From positions 243,932-307,931 of the forward strand of contig DLLG01000004.1 in the NCBI GenBank assembly GCA_002479075.1: a stretch of DNA of 64,000 nucleotides, written 5' to 3'. How positions within the stretch are numbered: the stretch's first letter is position 1; every line of letters begins with the position of its first letter. Positions 31,020-39,636 of the stretch are shown piece by piece. The notes below the pieces were generated by a model that was not told the DNA's origin, ran no database searches, and was given only the letters and a program-made list of their open reading frames with translations. Origin of the DNA: Clostridiales bacterium UBA7568. GTDB lineage: Bacteria; Bacillota; Clostridia; Oscillospirales; CAG-272. Position numbers and translations under genes: made by a program.

Positions 31020-31138
31020 GTAAAAGATGACTGTCAGCTCCGCTCTGCGAGCCGAGTGTAAAATGACAAGGTTTGAAAGAGATTTCTTTTCGCAGGCGGG
31101 CAAAGCAAAAACCACCCCTTTTCGGGGGTGGTTTTTGT
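31020..31138 (+). ncRNA. Candidate small RNA, about 118 nt
   Basis: The region between a near-consensus promoter and a strong terminator holds no recognisable gene. The RNA would contain an internal stem CTC-GCTC-TGC-GAGC-GAG pattern (31038-31056), an unpaired purine-rich stretch (AAGGTTTGAAAGAG), and the terminator stem. An ATG at 31027 opens about 40 codons but has no SD and runs through the terminator. It does not match tmRNA, SRP RNA, RNase P or 6S as I know them. The type of RNA is unknown. Confidence 0.6.
31107..31137. terminator. Bidirectional terminator of the small RNA and TIGR04086 gene
   Basis: ACCACCCC (31111-31118) / GGGGTGGT (31125-31132) with flanking A-run and T-run. Confidence 0.9.
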
Positions 31139-31145
31139 GTGCAGG

Positions 31146-31547
31146 TTAAAATTTTCTGCGTTTTCTGGGCTTTTGACTTGCGCCGGAAATCCCCGCAAAA
31201 GCCGAAGTGACGAGTATCACGGCTGCGCATATCGCGAACATAAGAGGCTTTATTGAAGTCCCGAAGCCGAGCGCGGCGAGCGCGAGCACGAGAAGAAACA
31301 GTACCCCGGAAAACAGTCCCGCGCGCAGACCGCTTTCGCCGAACTTCTTCGCAGAGACAAAAGCTCCGACAAATGCCGAAATGAACAGGACGGCGAGGGC
31401 AAGCGGCGCGGAATACTTTTCGGGGTCGGGCAGGGAAAGCCCGACTGCGGCGGAAATCAAAAGGGACACCGCTCCGAACGCAATGCCCCAAAGCGTGCCT
31501 TTTACAACGCACGCAAAAATATTTTTATTTGATGCAGACTTACGCAT
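31146..31547 (-). CDS. TIGR04086 family membrane protein
   Basis: A 133-residue protein with four hydrophobic helices (GTLWGIAFGAVSLLISAAVG, LALAVLFISAFVGAFVSA, GLFSGVLFLLVLALAALG, MFAICAAVILVTSAFAGI) and basic termini. This layout and the position beside yajC fit the TIGR04086 family of Clostridia and Bacillus, function unknown. GGAGG lies 6 nt before the ATG at 31547; an upstream TTG in frame falls inside that spacing. Confidence 0.82.
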   Translation of the reverse strand: MRKSASNKNIFACVVKGTLWGIAFGAVSLLISAAVGLSLPDPEKYSAPLALAVLFISAFVGAFVSAKKFGESGLRAGLFSGVLFLLVLALAALGFGTSIKPLMFAICAAVILVTSAFAGISGASQKPRKRRKF

Positions 31548-31605
31548 AATCAACCTCCGAGCGTTTTTGTTTTATACATATGCACAGCTCGGACAAATTA
31601 TGCTT

Positions 31606-32016
31606 TTATTTGTTTTCGCCCTTATCGGACGACTTCTCGTCTGCTTTTTCGGTCGCTTCGGCTTTTTCCTTCTTGGGATCGTATGCCTCGCCTGCTCTGT
31701 AATCGATGGAGCGGAGAGCAAAGCGCGCAAAGCTGATGCGGGTGTGTTCCTTGCTTGTAATGATTGTGAACATATCGTCCTTGACTTTTACAACTCTGCC
31801 GACGATTCCGCCGATCGTTGTAATATCATCGCCGACCTTGAGCGAATTTTTCATATCGTTCTGTTCTTTTTCCTGCTTTTTCTGCGGTCTGATGATGAAG
31901 AAATAAAATGCAACAACGACAACTATAAGCATACCCCAGAAGAGCCAGTTTGAGAGCCCGTTTCCTCCGGTTGTGCCTGCGCCTGCCGCCGATGTTACGT
32001 CGAGAAGCATAAACAT
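31606..32016 (-). CDS. yajC: Preprotein translocase accessory subunit YajC
   Basis: A 136-residue Sec accessory protein. One transmembrane helix (WLFWGMLIVVVVAFYFFII) is followed by RPQKKQEKEQNDMKNSLKVGDDITTIGGIVGRVVKV, the family signature. The C-terminal tail is Lys/Glu-rich. It helps the SecYEG/SecDF machinery; secDF is not in the window. GAAAGG precedes the ATG. Confidence 0.93.
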   Translation of the reverse strand: MFMLLDVTSAAGAGTTGGNGLSNWLFWGMLIVVVVAFYFFIIRPQKKQEKEQNDMKNSLKVGDDITTIGGIVGRVVKVKDDMFTIITSKEHTRISFARFALRSIDYRAGEAYDPKKEKAEATEKADEKSSDKGENK

Positions 32017-32115
32017 AGTAAAATAGTACCTTTCAAAAATATAATTTTTATATAGTATACCGCAACATTATGAAGATTTCAAGTAAATATTTTATGAATT
32101 ATTTATTTTTTCCGA

Positions 32116-32151
32116 TTTCAAAAGCCGACGCATCTGCGCCGGCTTTTGAAA
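32116..32151. terminator. Bidirectional terminator-like hairpin downstream of endoA
   Basis: TTTCAAAAGCCG (32116-32127) pairs with CGGCTTTTGAAA (32140-32151), and the inner CGC/GCG encloses ATCT. The GC core followed by TTTT can end endoA on - and block reading from +. Confidence 0.75.
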
Positions 32152-32159
32152 TGAATATA

Positions 32160-32588
32160 TTATGCGGTAACTGCTGGGACGCTTTCCGCGTCGGGAAGGG
32201 CTGTTTGCCCGTTCTCTGCGGGTGGAGCGTATCCTGCGGCGAGCCCGAAGCTCACGCTTATGGCATCGTTGACCCTTTGCATAAGTAAATCGTCAAGGTG
32301 ACCCATCTTTTCTCTCAGACGACGTTTGTCTATTGTCCGTATCTGTTCAAGCAGTATAACAGAGTCCTTTGCCAGTCCGAACGTTTCGGCATAAACGTCG
32401 ATATGCGTCGGGAGCTTTGCCTTGCTTATCTGGCTCGTTATGGCGGCGGCGATGACTGTTGGGCTGTATCTGTTGCCGACGTCGTTCTGAACTATCAGCA
32501 CAGGGCGCAGCCCGCCCTGCTCGCTGCCGACGACCGGGCTCAGATCCGCATAATAAATATCTCCTCGTTTGACATTCAACTTCTTCAC
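32160..32588 (-). CDS. ndoA: EndoA/MazF-type mRNA endoribonuclease, apparently without antitoxin
   Basis: A 142-residue PemK/MazF toxin that cleaves mRNA. Family signatures are [29 protein letters not shown] (about 8-36), [21 protein letters not shown] and [14 protein letters not shown]. The C-terminal tail (about 115-142) is longer than EndoA of Bacillus, which is about 116 residues. The start is GTG with a weak AAAGAGAG SD. The EndoAI/MazE antitoxin gene normally lies directly upstream; here the upstream 460 bp contain no protein I recognise, so the toxin appears solitary. Confidence 0.9.
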   Translation of the reverse strand: MKKLNVKRGDIYYADLSPVVGSEQGGLRPVLIVQNDVGNRYSPTVIAAAITSQISKAKLPTHIDVYAETFGLAKDSVILLEQIRTIDKRRLREKMGHLDDLLMQRVNDAISVSFGLAAGYAPPAENGQTALPDAESVPAVTA

Positions 32589-32708
32589 ACTCTCTTTGCT
32601 TTGATACTTTTGGAAAGATACACTTTCCGATTATATTTTTTCCGTATCACAGGTGTGTTTAGTCAAGGAAAAATAAAAAAATTATGACAAAAAATGACAC
32701 ATTCGCTC

Positions 32709-32739
32709 AGGCAAAGAAAAATGATTTTTCTCCTTGCCT
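32709..32739. repeat. Long inverted repeat upstream of endoA
   Basis: AGGCAA-A-GAAAAAT (32709-32722) faces ATTTTTC-TCC-TTGCCT (32724-32739) around a single G. It lies 120 bp upstream of the endoA start. It may be a regulatory site, or a terminator for an unseen transcript on +, where T-rich sequence follows. Confidence 0.45.
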
Positions 32740-32963
32740 ATTTTATTATATTTTGCGGAGCCGATTTTTGTCCCGAATATTGTCTCTGACAAGAAAAGCC
32801 TTGTCTCGTCTGGATTTTCGGTTTTATATTTCTGTATAAAATCTCGTTTTTTGCTCATAAAAACCGCATTCGCAGCGTATGATAATAATGAAAGGAATGT
32901 AAAAAATCGCATATGGGAAAGCCCTGTACGGACGTCTAAAATGCTCAAATTTACGAAAAAGCC

Positions 32964-32992
32964 TTGATTTTTTTTGAATATCAATGTATAAT
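32964..32992 (+). promoter_or_regulatory. pcp promoter
   Basis: TTGATT (32964-32969), 17-bp spacer, TATAAT (32987-32992). Leader of about 53 nt. Confidence 0.78.
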
Positions 32993-33051
32993 AAAATCGT
33001 ATTGACGAAAGTGTACGCTTTTTGACGTACAGAAAAACAGGCAGTTTTTAT

Positions 33052-33681
33052 ATGAAAAAGATACTTCTGACTTGCTTTAAGCCGTTCGGCGGAGAGAAAA
33101 TAAACCCTTCCGAAGAGGCTGTCGGGTTGGTGAAAGCGCCGCTCGGCTGCGAGCTGAAAAGGGCTTGTTTGCCCGTCAGCTGGAGGGAAGCAAGAGAGCG
33201 TCTTTTTGATACGATCGACAGCTTTTCGCCCGACGTCGTTATAATGACGGGGCAAGCGGGAGGCTCCTCCTCGATACGGGTAGAGCGCGTTGCAATAAAT
33301 CTTTGCGGTGCGATAAAGGACGAGGACGGGTTTTATCCCGGAATGAGCAAATTGCCGGCAGAGCTCCCGATAAGAGAAGGCGCTCCCGCGGCATACTTTT
33401 CGACTGTCGATTGCAAAAAAATTCAGAAAGCATTGAAAGAAGAAAACATTCCCGCCGAGCTTTCTTATTCGGCAGGAACGTATATTTGTAATTGCGTTTT
33501 GTTTTCCGCGCTTGACAAGTTCGCTTGTGAGGGGAAAAATGCGACGGCAGGGTTTATTCATCTGCCATATGCGGATTGCCAGAGAGCCGGAGTTCCGACA
33601 TTGGGGGTCGGCGTTATGGCTCGTGCGCTGGAAACGGTTTTGGCGCGAATCATTATGGGGGAAAAATTATGCGAAGACTGA
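33052..33681 (+). CDS. pcp: Pyroglutamyl-peptidase I
   Basis: A 209-residue cytosolic cysteine peptidase (C15) that removes N-terminal pyroglutamate. The catalytic triad is visible: Glu78 (IRVERVAIN), Cys146 (AGTYICNCVL) and His170 (GFIHLPY). The N-terminal LLTCFKPFGG is the family start, and the ATG is fixed by it although the SD is weak. Its 3' end overlaps the following lipoprotein gene by 13 nt. Confidence 0.95.
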   Translation: MKKILLTCFKPFGGEKINPSEEAVGLVKAPLGCELKRACLPVSWREARERLFDTIDSFSPDVVIMTGQAGGSSSIRVERVAINLCGAIKDEDGFYPGMSKLPAELPIREGAPAAYFSTVDCKKIQKALKEENIPAELSYSAGTYICNCVLFSALDKFACEGKNATAGFIHLPYADCQRAGVPTLGVGVMARALETVLARIIMGEKLCED

Positions 33682-34439
33682 AAAAAATTATGTGCGTGGC
33701 GCTTGTGCTGTCCGCTTTTGCCTTGCTTTTGTCTTCTTGTGTGACAACGAGAAAATATGAAAAGCAGGTATTGAATTATCTTGAGGATAAGTATGAGGGT
33801 GACGAGTTCGAGCTCCTTTCGTACAGCAAAAACAAAAAAACAAGCAGCAGGTATGAGATCAAGGCCATATGCCTTACGGACGAAACGGAATTTGATATTT
33901 ATGCTTATTCCGCAAACAATATCTCGGATGCATATGCCGTCACAAAGGCGAACAACGATATGCGCGCGCAGCTGAACAAGGTGTTCAGTTACAGCGAGGC
34001 TTCAAAGTATGTAACAGATATTCGTTGGCTCCGTCTCTATAATGAAGAAACAACGGATTACAGCTTCCTTGCCGCAGATAAGGTCGATGCTTTTGAAAAG
34101 CAGGAGCAGATAACCTCGATAGACGCAATCATCTTCGGCAACCCTCTCAAGGCAGAGCAGGTTGCGGACGGTGTCGTTGCGACGGTAAAGGCGCTTGAAA
34201 GCAAGGACATCTCTCTCGAGAGCATAGGATTTGAGTTCACGGTGCTTACACAGGAATGCAGAATGGAAACTTCGACGGCAGATATTGAAAGCTCAACGGT
34301 TGAAGAAATAACCCGTTTTATAAACGAAAAGCTCAGCGAAAGCAAGGACGGTCAGTCCGTTTGGATGAATTATGATCGTCAGGTTGTGTTTAAGTTTCAG
34401 AGCGCTGCAAGAGAAGTCCCAGATGACTTTGAAAAATGA
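33669..34439 (+). CDS. Lipoprotein of unknown function
   Basis: A 256-residue protein with a lipoprotein signal peptide (lipobox LLLSSC, Cys at about 24). The mature part is mixed alpha/beta and highly charged, with no family I recognise. Two halves (about 25-115 and 120-256) look like separate small domains; the second contains VATVKALESKDISLESIGFEF. GGGGG precedes the ATG, which lies inside the pcp 3' end, so it is translationally coupled to the peptidase. It ends in a terminator. Confidence 0.78.
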   Translation: MRRLKKIMCVALVLSAFALLLSSCVTTRKYEKQVLNYLEDKYEGDEFELLSYSKNKKTSSRYEIKAICLTDETEFDIYAYSANNISDAYAVTKANNDMRAQLNKVFSYSEASKYVTDIRWLRLYNEETTDYSFLAADKVDAFEKQEQITSIDAIIFGNPLKAEQVADGVVATVKALESKDISLESIGFEFTVLTQECRMETSTADIESSTVEEITRFINEKLSESKDGQSVWMNYDRQVVFKFQSAAREVPDDFEK

Positions 34440-34450
34440 AAAACGAAAAA

Positions 34451-34477
34451 GGACCATCGCATCTGCGGTGGTCTTTT
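34451..34477 (+). terminator. Rho-independent terminator
   Basis: GGACCATCGCA / TGCGGTGGTC stem with a TC loop, then TTTTTAT. Confidence 0.85.
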
Positions 34478-34585
34478 TATATTTTCTGATTGAGGGAAAT
34501 TTTATTTGAAATATGTTTTTTGGCGGTAGTTTGGCAGGTAAAAACGCATAAAAGGACAAAAAAGCGCAAAATCCGCGCCCGGTTA

Positions 34586-34614
34586 TTGACAACTCGGCGT
34601 TTGCATAGTATAAT
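34586..34614 (+). promoter_or_regulatory. Consensus promoter of the zinc-ribbon protein
   Basis: TTGACA (34586-34591), 17-bp spacer, TATAAT (34609-34614). Confidence 0.9.
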
Positions 34615-34654
34615 TTAATAAATCCTTAATATTTTTAAAGAGAGGTGTAAAATT

Positions 34655-35104
34655 ATGAAAAACTGTCCTAAATGCGGTACCGTTTGTGACGATAACTCTT
34701 CGTTCTGCAATAATTGCGGAAGCGCCCTCGACGGAAGCCCGGCAAATGCTCAGACATTTGACGCAGATCCGTTCGATCGCACAGCCGAGTTTGACCCTGC
34801 CGACATCTCCGCAAACAAGGTTATTGCAATGGCTCCGTATCTGATGGGCTGGGTGGGAATTATTATCGCTCTCCTTGCAATCAACAATTCGAAGTACGTC
34901 GCTTTCTGTGTAAAGCAGGCTCTCAAGCTTGAGGTTTGCTTCATACTTTCGGCGTTCTTCTGCATTGTTCCGTTCCTCGGATGGCTTGCGTTTGCGGTTT
35001 GCGCGATAATCATCTTCGTCCTGAAGATCATCGGCTTTTTCAATGTCTGCGGCGGCAAGGCTAAAGAACTTCCCATCGTCAGAAACTTTGACTTTCTTAA
35101 ATAA
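34655..35104 (+). CDS. Zinc-ribbon membrane protein
   Basis: A 149-residue protein. The N-terminal zinc ribbon CPKCGTVCDDNSSFCNNCG has two CxxC pairs. An acidic linker leads to about three hydrophobic helices (MAPYLMGWVGIIIALLAI, VCFILSAFFCIVPFLGWL, AFAVCAIIIFVLKIIGFF). Such zinc_ribbon_2 plus DUF4870-like membrane proteins are common in Clostridia and of unknown function. AGAGAGGTG gives the SD. The unit is monocistronic, flanked by a consensus promoter and a strong terminator. Confidence 0.85.
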   Translation: MKNCPKCGTVCDDNSSFCNNCGSALDGSPANAQTFDADPFDRTAEFDPADISANKVIAMAPYLMGWVGIIIALLAINNSKYVAFCVKQALKLEVCFILSAFFCIVPFLGWLAFAVCAIIIFVLKIIGFFNVCGGKAKELPIVRNFDFLK

Positions 35105-35118
35105 TTATATTTTAAGAC

Positions 35119-35151
35119 AAAAAAATCCTCCCGATCGGGAGGATTTTTTTA
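35119..35151. terminator. Bidirectional terminator between zinc-ribbon gene and ftsZ
   Basis: ATCCTCCCGATCGGGAGGAT palindrome flanked by A-run and T-run. Confidence 0.92.
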
Positions 35152-35161
35152 TGAGTTAAAT

Positions 35162-36295
35162 TCAGCTTTTTCTGAGTATGGACATAAGGTCGTCGAAGTC
35201 GCTGTCGGAAACGAGAGCGTCTTCTTTGTCCTCTGCAACGATCGGAGCTTTGACAGGTCTTTCAGCTGCGGGCTTTACGACGGGTGTCTCTGCAGGAGCG
35301 GCTACGGAAGCTGCGGAAGCGGGACGCTTCGCGGACTCTTCTGTTCTGAAGCCTGTTGCGATGACAGTAACCTTGATTGTGTCTTCGAGGCTGTTGTCTA
35401 TCGTAGCACCCCAAATGATAGTTGCATCGGGATGAGCTTCGCTGGAAATCATAGAGGAAGCTGTTTCAACTTCGTCAAGGCTGATGTCAGCGGAAGCTGT
35501 GATGTTGATAAGTATACCTGTTGCGCCGGAGATTGTTGTTTCGAGAAGCGGGCTGGTGATAGCCATCTTAGCCGCAACCTCTGCCTTGTCTCTGCCTGTG
35601 CCTGTGCCGATACCCATATGAGCATAACCTGCATCACGCATAACGGCGGAAACGTCCGCAAAGTCAAGGTTTACAAGACCCGGGATGTTGATAAGGTCGG
35701 AAACGCTCTGAACACCGCGACGGAGAACGTCATCTGCGTATTCGAATGCGTTGGAAAGGGTAATTCTGTTTTCGGAAATCTGTTTAAGTCTTTCGTTGGG
35801 GATGACGACGAGAGCGTCAACATAGTCGCGAAGGTGAACAATGCCCTGCTCAGCCTGGATCATACGCTTTCTTCCCTCAAAAGAGAAGGGCTTCGTAACG
35901 ATACCGATTGTAAGTATACCCATTTCCTTTGCAACCTTTGCAACTACGGGAGCTGCGCCTGTTCCTGTGCCGCCGCCCATACCTGTTGTGATGAAGACCA
36001 TATCCGCTCCGCGGATTATGTTCTGGATGTCTTCAATGTTTTCTTCTGCCGCGCGCTTGCCGACCTCGGGATCGGAGCCTGCGCCGTGACCCTTTGTAAT
36101 CTTTTCGCCGATGGCGATCTTTGTGGGTGCGCTGGATGTGAGAAGAACCTGCTTGTCGCAGTTGACGGTGATAAAGTCAACTCCCTGAATATTTGTTTCG
36201 ATCATACGGTTTACAGCGTTACCGCCGCCGCCGCCGACGCCGATGACTTTAATCTTTACGCCACTGTCGTAATTGTTGTCAAATTCAAAACCCAT
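35162..36295 (-). CDS. ftsZ: Cell division protein FtsZ
   Basis: A 377-residue tubulin-like GTPase that forms the Z-ring. The nucleotide loop is [14 protein letters not shown] (19-32), the tubulin signature is GGGTGTG (106-112), and the T7 loop is in [12 protein letters not shown]. The variable linker (about 320-360) is Ala/Pro-rich. The conserved C-terminal peptide is [10 protein letters not shown], which differs from the common IPxFLRNR type. AGGAGG precedes the ATG. It is last in the division cluster but has its own promoter. Confidence 0.98.
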   Translation of the reverse strand: MGFEFDNNYDSGVKIKVIGVGGGGGNAVNRMIETNIQGVDFITVNCDKQVLLTSSAPTKIAIGEKITKGHGAGSDPEVGKRAAEENIEDIQNIIRGADMVFITTGMGGGTGTGAAPVVAKVAKEMGILTIGIVTKPFSFEGRKRMIQAEQGIVHLRDYVDALVVIPNERLKQISENRITLSNAFEYADDVLRRGVQSVSDLINIPGLVNLDFADVSAVMRDAGYAHMGIGTGTGRDKAEVAAKMAITSPLLETTISGATGILINITASADISLDEVETASSMISSEAHPDATIIWGATIDNSLEDTIKVTVIATGFRTEESAKRPASAASVAAPAETPVVKPAAERPVKAPIVAEDKEDALVSDSDFDDLMSILRKS

Positions 36296-36341
36296 TTTTT
36301 AAACCTCCTAAAATTTTGCTCCTAAAAGTTGATACAGTAAT

Positions 36342-36370
36342 ATAATAATATTTATTTTCAAATTTTGCAA
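36342..36370 (-). promoter_or_regulatory. ftsZ promoter
   Basis: On the minus strand TTGCAA (36370-36365), 17-bp spacer, TATTAT (36347-36342), in the 190-bp gap after ftsQ. Confidence 0.65.
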
Positions 36371-36485
36371 TATGTTTTTATAAAAAAGTCTGAAAAATTG
36401 CAGAAAATCCTGTAAAAACGTGAAAAAACGGCTTTTCGAGGGTTAAAAAGGGCATTTATATATACTTTTTCGGTGACAAATTTTG

Positions 36486-37253
36486 TCAGTTGGCTGTTCC
36501 GGTGATTACGAAGGATGTCTCGGAAGTGGTGCTTGCGTATATCGTTCCGGACACTCCGGGCATATTTTTTTCAACATATCCGATCGTTTTTTTGCAGAAT
36601 TTCAGCTTTTTTTCTAAGTCTGTATAACTTCCGAATACAATCGTATACTTGCTTTTATACACCGCTTTAACATCAAATTTGTTTGAAATGTCAATCGAGG
36701 TGATGCTGCCTGAAAAATCACACGAAGCAAACAGCTGCAGGAGCCCGTTGCAAAGCGAATAGTCCTTTGCAGACTCAAAAACGAGCGTCCCGCCGACATC
36801 CGCCTTGGATATTTTGGGCAGGGAAAGGGGGATCAGTCCGGAGGAGGCAAGCCCCTGCGGATTTTCCTTTGAATCGAGCACGCGAAGCTCGCCGGAGAGA
36901 ATCAAAAATTTGGATTCGAACGGCACAAAAAAGACGGGCTTGTCCTCGGTCACCGTAATTATTATCGATGACGGCAGGCGACGCCTGATCGTCACGGAGC
37001 TGACATACGGATTTTCCGAAATAATCCGATCCGCAATCGCAGCTTTATCGATCGAATACATATGTGCTCCGCGTTTCAGTGCCGCCGAGGAAGCGATGCT
37101 TTCCGCATCCGAAAGCTCGTTTCCTGCAATCGTTACGTTTTTTATCCTGAATGACAGAATAAAGATTGCTATAAGAACAAGTGCGGCGGCAAAAAAGCAC
37201 GCTTTTATTACAAAAGCTTTTATCCGAAACGAGGAAACATCGTTTTTACTCAT
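36486..37253 (-). CDS. ftsQ: Cell division protein FtsQ/DivIB
   Basis: A 255-residue bitopic divisome protein. A short cytoplasmic N-terminus, a transmembrane helix (KACFFAAALVLIAIFILSF, about 18-36) and a POTRA domain (VTIAGNELSDAESIASSAAL to VTIRRRLPSSIIITVTEDKP) are followed by the FtsQ/DivIB beta domain. The ATG at MSKNDVSSFRIKAF follows AGGAGG by 7 nt and overlaps the murG 3' end by 8 nt. It stabilises FtsL and the septal PBP. Confidence 0.92.
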   Translation of the reverse strand: MSKNDVSSFRIKAFVIKACFFAAALVLIAIFILSFRIKNVTIAGNELSDAESIASSAALKRGAHMYSIDKAAIADRIISENPYVSSVTIRRRLPSSIIITVTEDKPVFFVPFESKFLILSGELRVLDSKENPQGLASSGLIPLSLPKISKADVGGTLVFESAKDYSLCNGLLQLFASCDFSGSITSIDISNKFDVKAVYKSKYTIVFGSYTDLEKKLKFCKKTIGYVEKNMPGVSGTIYASTTSETSFVITGTAN

Positions 37254-38394
37254 TTGCTTCCTCCTTTGCCACGGGAGACAGAACGTTGCCGGTTGAGATA
37301 CGGAGGAGCTCTCTGTAAATTCGTTCTCTCGCATCAGGCTTTGCAAACGCGCGGATATTTTCCGAGAGTTTTGCGCCGAGGGGAGTGAACAAAAGATCGC
37401 TTACGGCGGCCTTAAGTCCGTCGGGAGTCAGATTTTTTTCTTCTATGAGAAGTGCGGCTTCGGCGCGACGAAGCCCCTCTGCGTTTTTGAACTGATGATT
37501 TGCGACAACGTTCGGCGAAGGGACGAAAATGCACGCCTTGCCCATAAGTGCAAGCTCTGAAATCGTCATTGCGCCGGAGCGACATATTACAGCGTCTGCC
37601 GCCGCTTCCCATTTCGGCATATCGTAAATATATTCGGCGGGGCGCAGGTTTTTGCAGGCTCCGAGCCCCTTTTCGGCGAACTTCCGCATAAATTCTCCGT
37701 AGCCGCCTTTGCCTGTTGAATGGATATGAAAAACTTCCGGATGCTTTGAGGAAAATTCCTCCATAAGGGCGAGGGCGCTGTCGTTTATCGCCTGCGCTCC
37801 GAGACTGCCTCCGAAGGAGAGGAGGATATATTTGCAGCCCTGCGGGATGTCAAGTGCCGCCCTTGCCTGTTGCTTCGAAAGAGAGATGCCCTCTGCACGC
37901 ATCGGGTTTCCGACGCAGAGAACCTTATCCTTTTCATTCAGCTCGTCTATTGTTGACGGAAAGTTTGTAAATATGACATCCGAATCCTTCTGGAGCATTT
38001 TTATGGCTTTTCCGGGTATTATGTTTGATTCGTGAACGGCTGTCGGTATGCCCATTTTTGCCGCTGTGTGAATGAGAGGATAGGAGAGATAGTTTCCCGT
38101 TGCGAACACGACATCCGGCTTAAATGATTTCAGCAGCTTTTTTGCTGCGATCTGCGAAGTGAAAAAACATATAGCGGTCTTTATATTTTTCGGGGAAAGA
38201 CTTCTTTGCAGTCCGCTCATTTCTATATGATAAGTTTCATATCCCGCCTTCTCGACGAGTGTCCGCTCCATTCCGTTTTTTGTAGCAATGAAGAGGATTT
38301 CTGCGTACTTGTCGTGACTCTTTATTGTATCGGCAACAGCTATTGCGGGGTATATATGACCGCCGGTCCCTCCGCCTGCAAGAATGATCTTCAT
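37246..38394 (-). CDS. murG: UDP-GlcNAc--lipid I GlcNAc transferase MurG
   Basis: A 382-residue GT-B glycosyltransferase making lipid II at the inner membrane face. GGGTGGHIYPA (8-18) is the first G-loop, GGSLGAQAIN the second, and the acceptor-site region CRSGAMTISELALMGKACIFVPSPNVVANHQ contains the conserved sugar-nucleotide contacts. The ATG at MKIILAGGG follows GGAGGAG; a much longer in-frame extension is not homologous. Confidence 0.96.
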   Translation of the reverse strand: MKIILAGGGTGGHIYPAIAVADTIKSHDKYAEILFIATKNGMERTLVEKAGYETYHIEMSGLQRSLSPKNIKTAICFFTSQIAAKKLLKSFKPDVVFATGNYLSYPLIHTAAKMGIPTAVHESNIIPGKAIKMLQKDSDVIFTNFPSTIDELNEKDKVLCVGNPMRAEGISLSKQQARAALDIPQGCKYILLSFGGSLGAQAINDSALALMEEFSSKHPEVFHIHSTGKGGYGEFMRKFAEKGLGACKNLRPAEYIYDMPKWEAAADAVICRSGAMTISELALMGKACIFVPSPNVVANHQFKNAEGLRRAEAALLIEEKNLTPDGLKAAVSDLLFTPLGAKLSENIRAFAKPDARERIYRELLRISTGNVLSPVAKEEANE

Positions 38395-38434
38395 TTTTGA
38401 CTCCTCCGAAAAAGATGATATTTTTTTCGCCTTT

Positions 38435-39613
38435 TTATATTCTTTTCTGAGACGAATAACGTGATACCGAAAGAATGATTCCCATCTCGGCAAGCTGCAT
38501 AACGAGTGCCGTTCCGCCATACGAGAAGAAGGGAAGCGCAATGCCGGTTGTCGGTATTGACGAGGTAACAACGGCAATGTTGAGCATTGCCTGAATGCCG
38601 ACTTTTGCCGTCAAACCTGCAACAAGAACCGAAGAAAACGTATCCGGCGCACGCTTCGCGATGACAAAGCCGCGCCATATGAACAGAATAAACAGGGCGA
38701 TAAGGGCGAGCGCGCCGATAAAGCCGAGCTCCTCGCATAGAATTGCGAAGATGAAGTCGTTTTGCGGCTCGGGAAGCCACATATGCTTCTGATAACTGTT
38801 TCCGAGTCCTACTCCGAAAAGCCCGCCGGAGCCGATCGCAAGCAGACTCTGATACGGTTGCCAACCGCCTGTTTTCAGATAAAGCTCGGGATGAAGCCAG
38901 GCGTCTATGCGTTTTTTCATATAGTTTGTAAACAGCATAACGCCCGCCGCTCCGGCACCGAAAACGCCTCCGAGCGTTGCGAGAACTTTCCAGCTCGCTC
39001 CGGACATAAAGATCATCGAAGCACCGATGAGAAAGAGGATTATCGTTCCGGACATATGGTGTTCAAGCAGGGTTGTTACGCAGACGACGCCCGTTATTGC
39101 CGCGGGGATGAGGATCCCGTATTTGAATTCCTTCATCTTCGAGCTGAAGAACGAAATATATGAGGCGAGGAGCAGTATCAGCGCAAATTTCATAATTTCG
39201 GAGGGCTGAAACTGGATCGGTCCGATCTTGAGCCATCTTGTTGCGCCTTTGTTTGTCTCGCCGATAAAAGGTACCGCTGCAAGCATAAGAAAGCTCGCCG
39301 CGAAAATTGGTACGGTGAATTTTTTTACAAAGCCGTAGTCTATAAAAGAGACTACCATCATAACGATAATTCCCGTTATTGCAAAGAATATCTGTTTTTT
39401 GACAAACCAGAGGCTGTCGTGCATCTGGTATTTTGCAAATACGTAGCTTGAGGAGAATATCATAACGGAGCCATAGCTTATCAGAAGCACAACTATTATG
39501 AGGAATATTCTGTCAACGCCGCCGCGAACGCGGTAGACAGTATTTATTTGCGGATGAAGAAGCTCTTTCAGAAAAGAACTGCCTTCTCTTTTTCCGCTTT
39601 TCTCATCTGTCAT
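38435..39613 (-). CDS. ftsW: SEDS peptidoglycan polymerase FtsW
   Basis: A 392-residue SEDS-family glycosyltransferase with about ten membrane helices. Typical motifs are KGATRWLKIGPIQFQPSEIMKFALILLLA, LGVGLGNSYQKHMWLPEPQNDFIFAILCEELGFIGA-type loop (active Asp region), and the end SIPTTGIALPFFSYGGTALV. It polymerises septal glycan with the class B PBP. It follows mraY by 23 bp; the usual murD gene is not between them. Confidence 0.94.
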   Translation of the reverse strand: MTDEKSGKREGSSFLKELLHPQINTVYRVRGGVDRIFLIIVVLLISYGSVMIFSSSYVFAKYQMHDSLWFVKKQIFFAITGIIVMMVVSFIDYGFVKKFTVPIFAASFLMLAAVPFIGETNKGATRWLKIGPIQFQPSEIMKFALILLLASYISFFSSKMKEFKYGILIPAAITGVVCVTTLLEHHMSGTIILFLIGASMIFMSGASWKVLATLGGVFGAGAAGVMLFTNYMKKRIDAWLHPELYLKTGGWQPYQSLLAIGSGGLFGVGLGNSYQKHMWLPEPQNDFIFAILCEELGFIGALALIALFILFIWRGFVIAKRAPDTFSSVLVAGLTAKVGIQAMLNIAVVTSSIPTTGIALPFFSYGGTALVMQLAEMGIILSVSRYSSQKRI

Positions 39614-39636
39614 AAAAAGCTCCTCCTTTCGGTTAT

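Noticed and set aside
31027..31152. Small protein of about 40 residues inside the sRNA candidate
   Set aside because: No SD before the ATG, and the frame runs through the terminator stem.
32682..32984. Minus-strand reading frame upstream of endoA as an antitoxin
   Set aside because: No Shine-Dalgarno, low-complexity AT-rich codons, no AbrB or ribbon-helix-helix pattern, and it contains the inverted repeat at 32709-32739.
35432..36325. Long plus-strand frame opposite ftsZ
   Set aside because: Antisense shadow of a well-conserved gene; Cys/Asn-rich translation with no signals for initiation.
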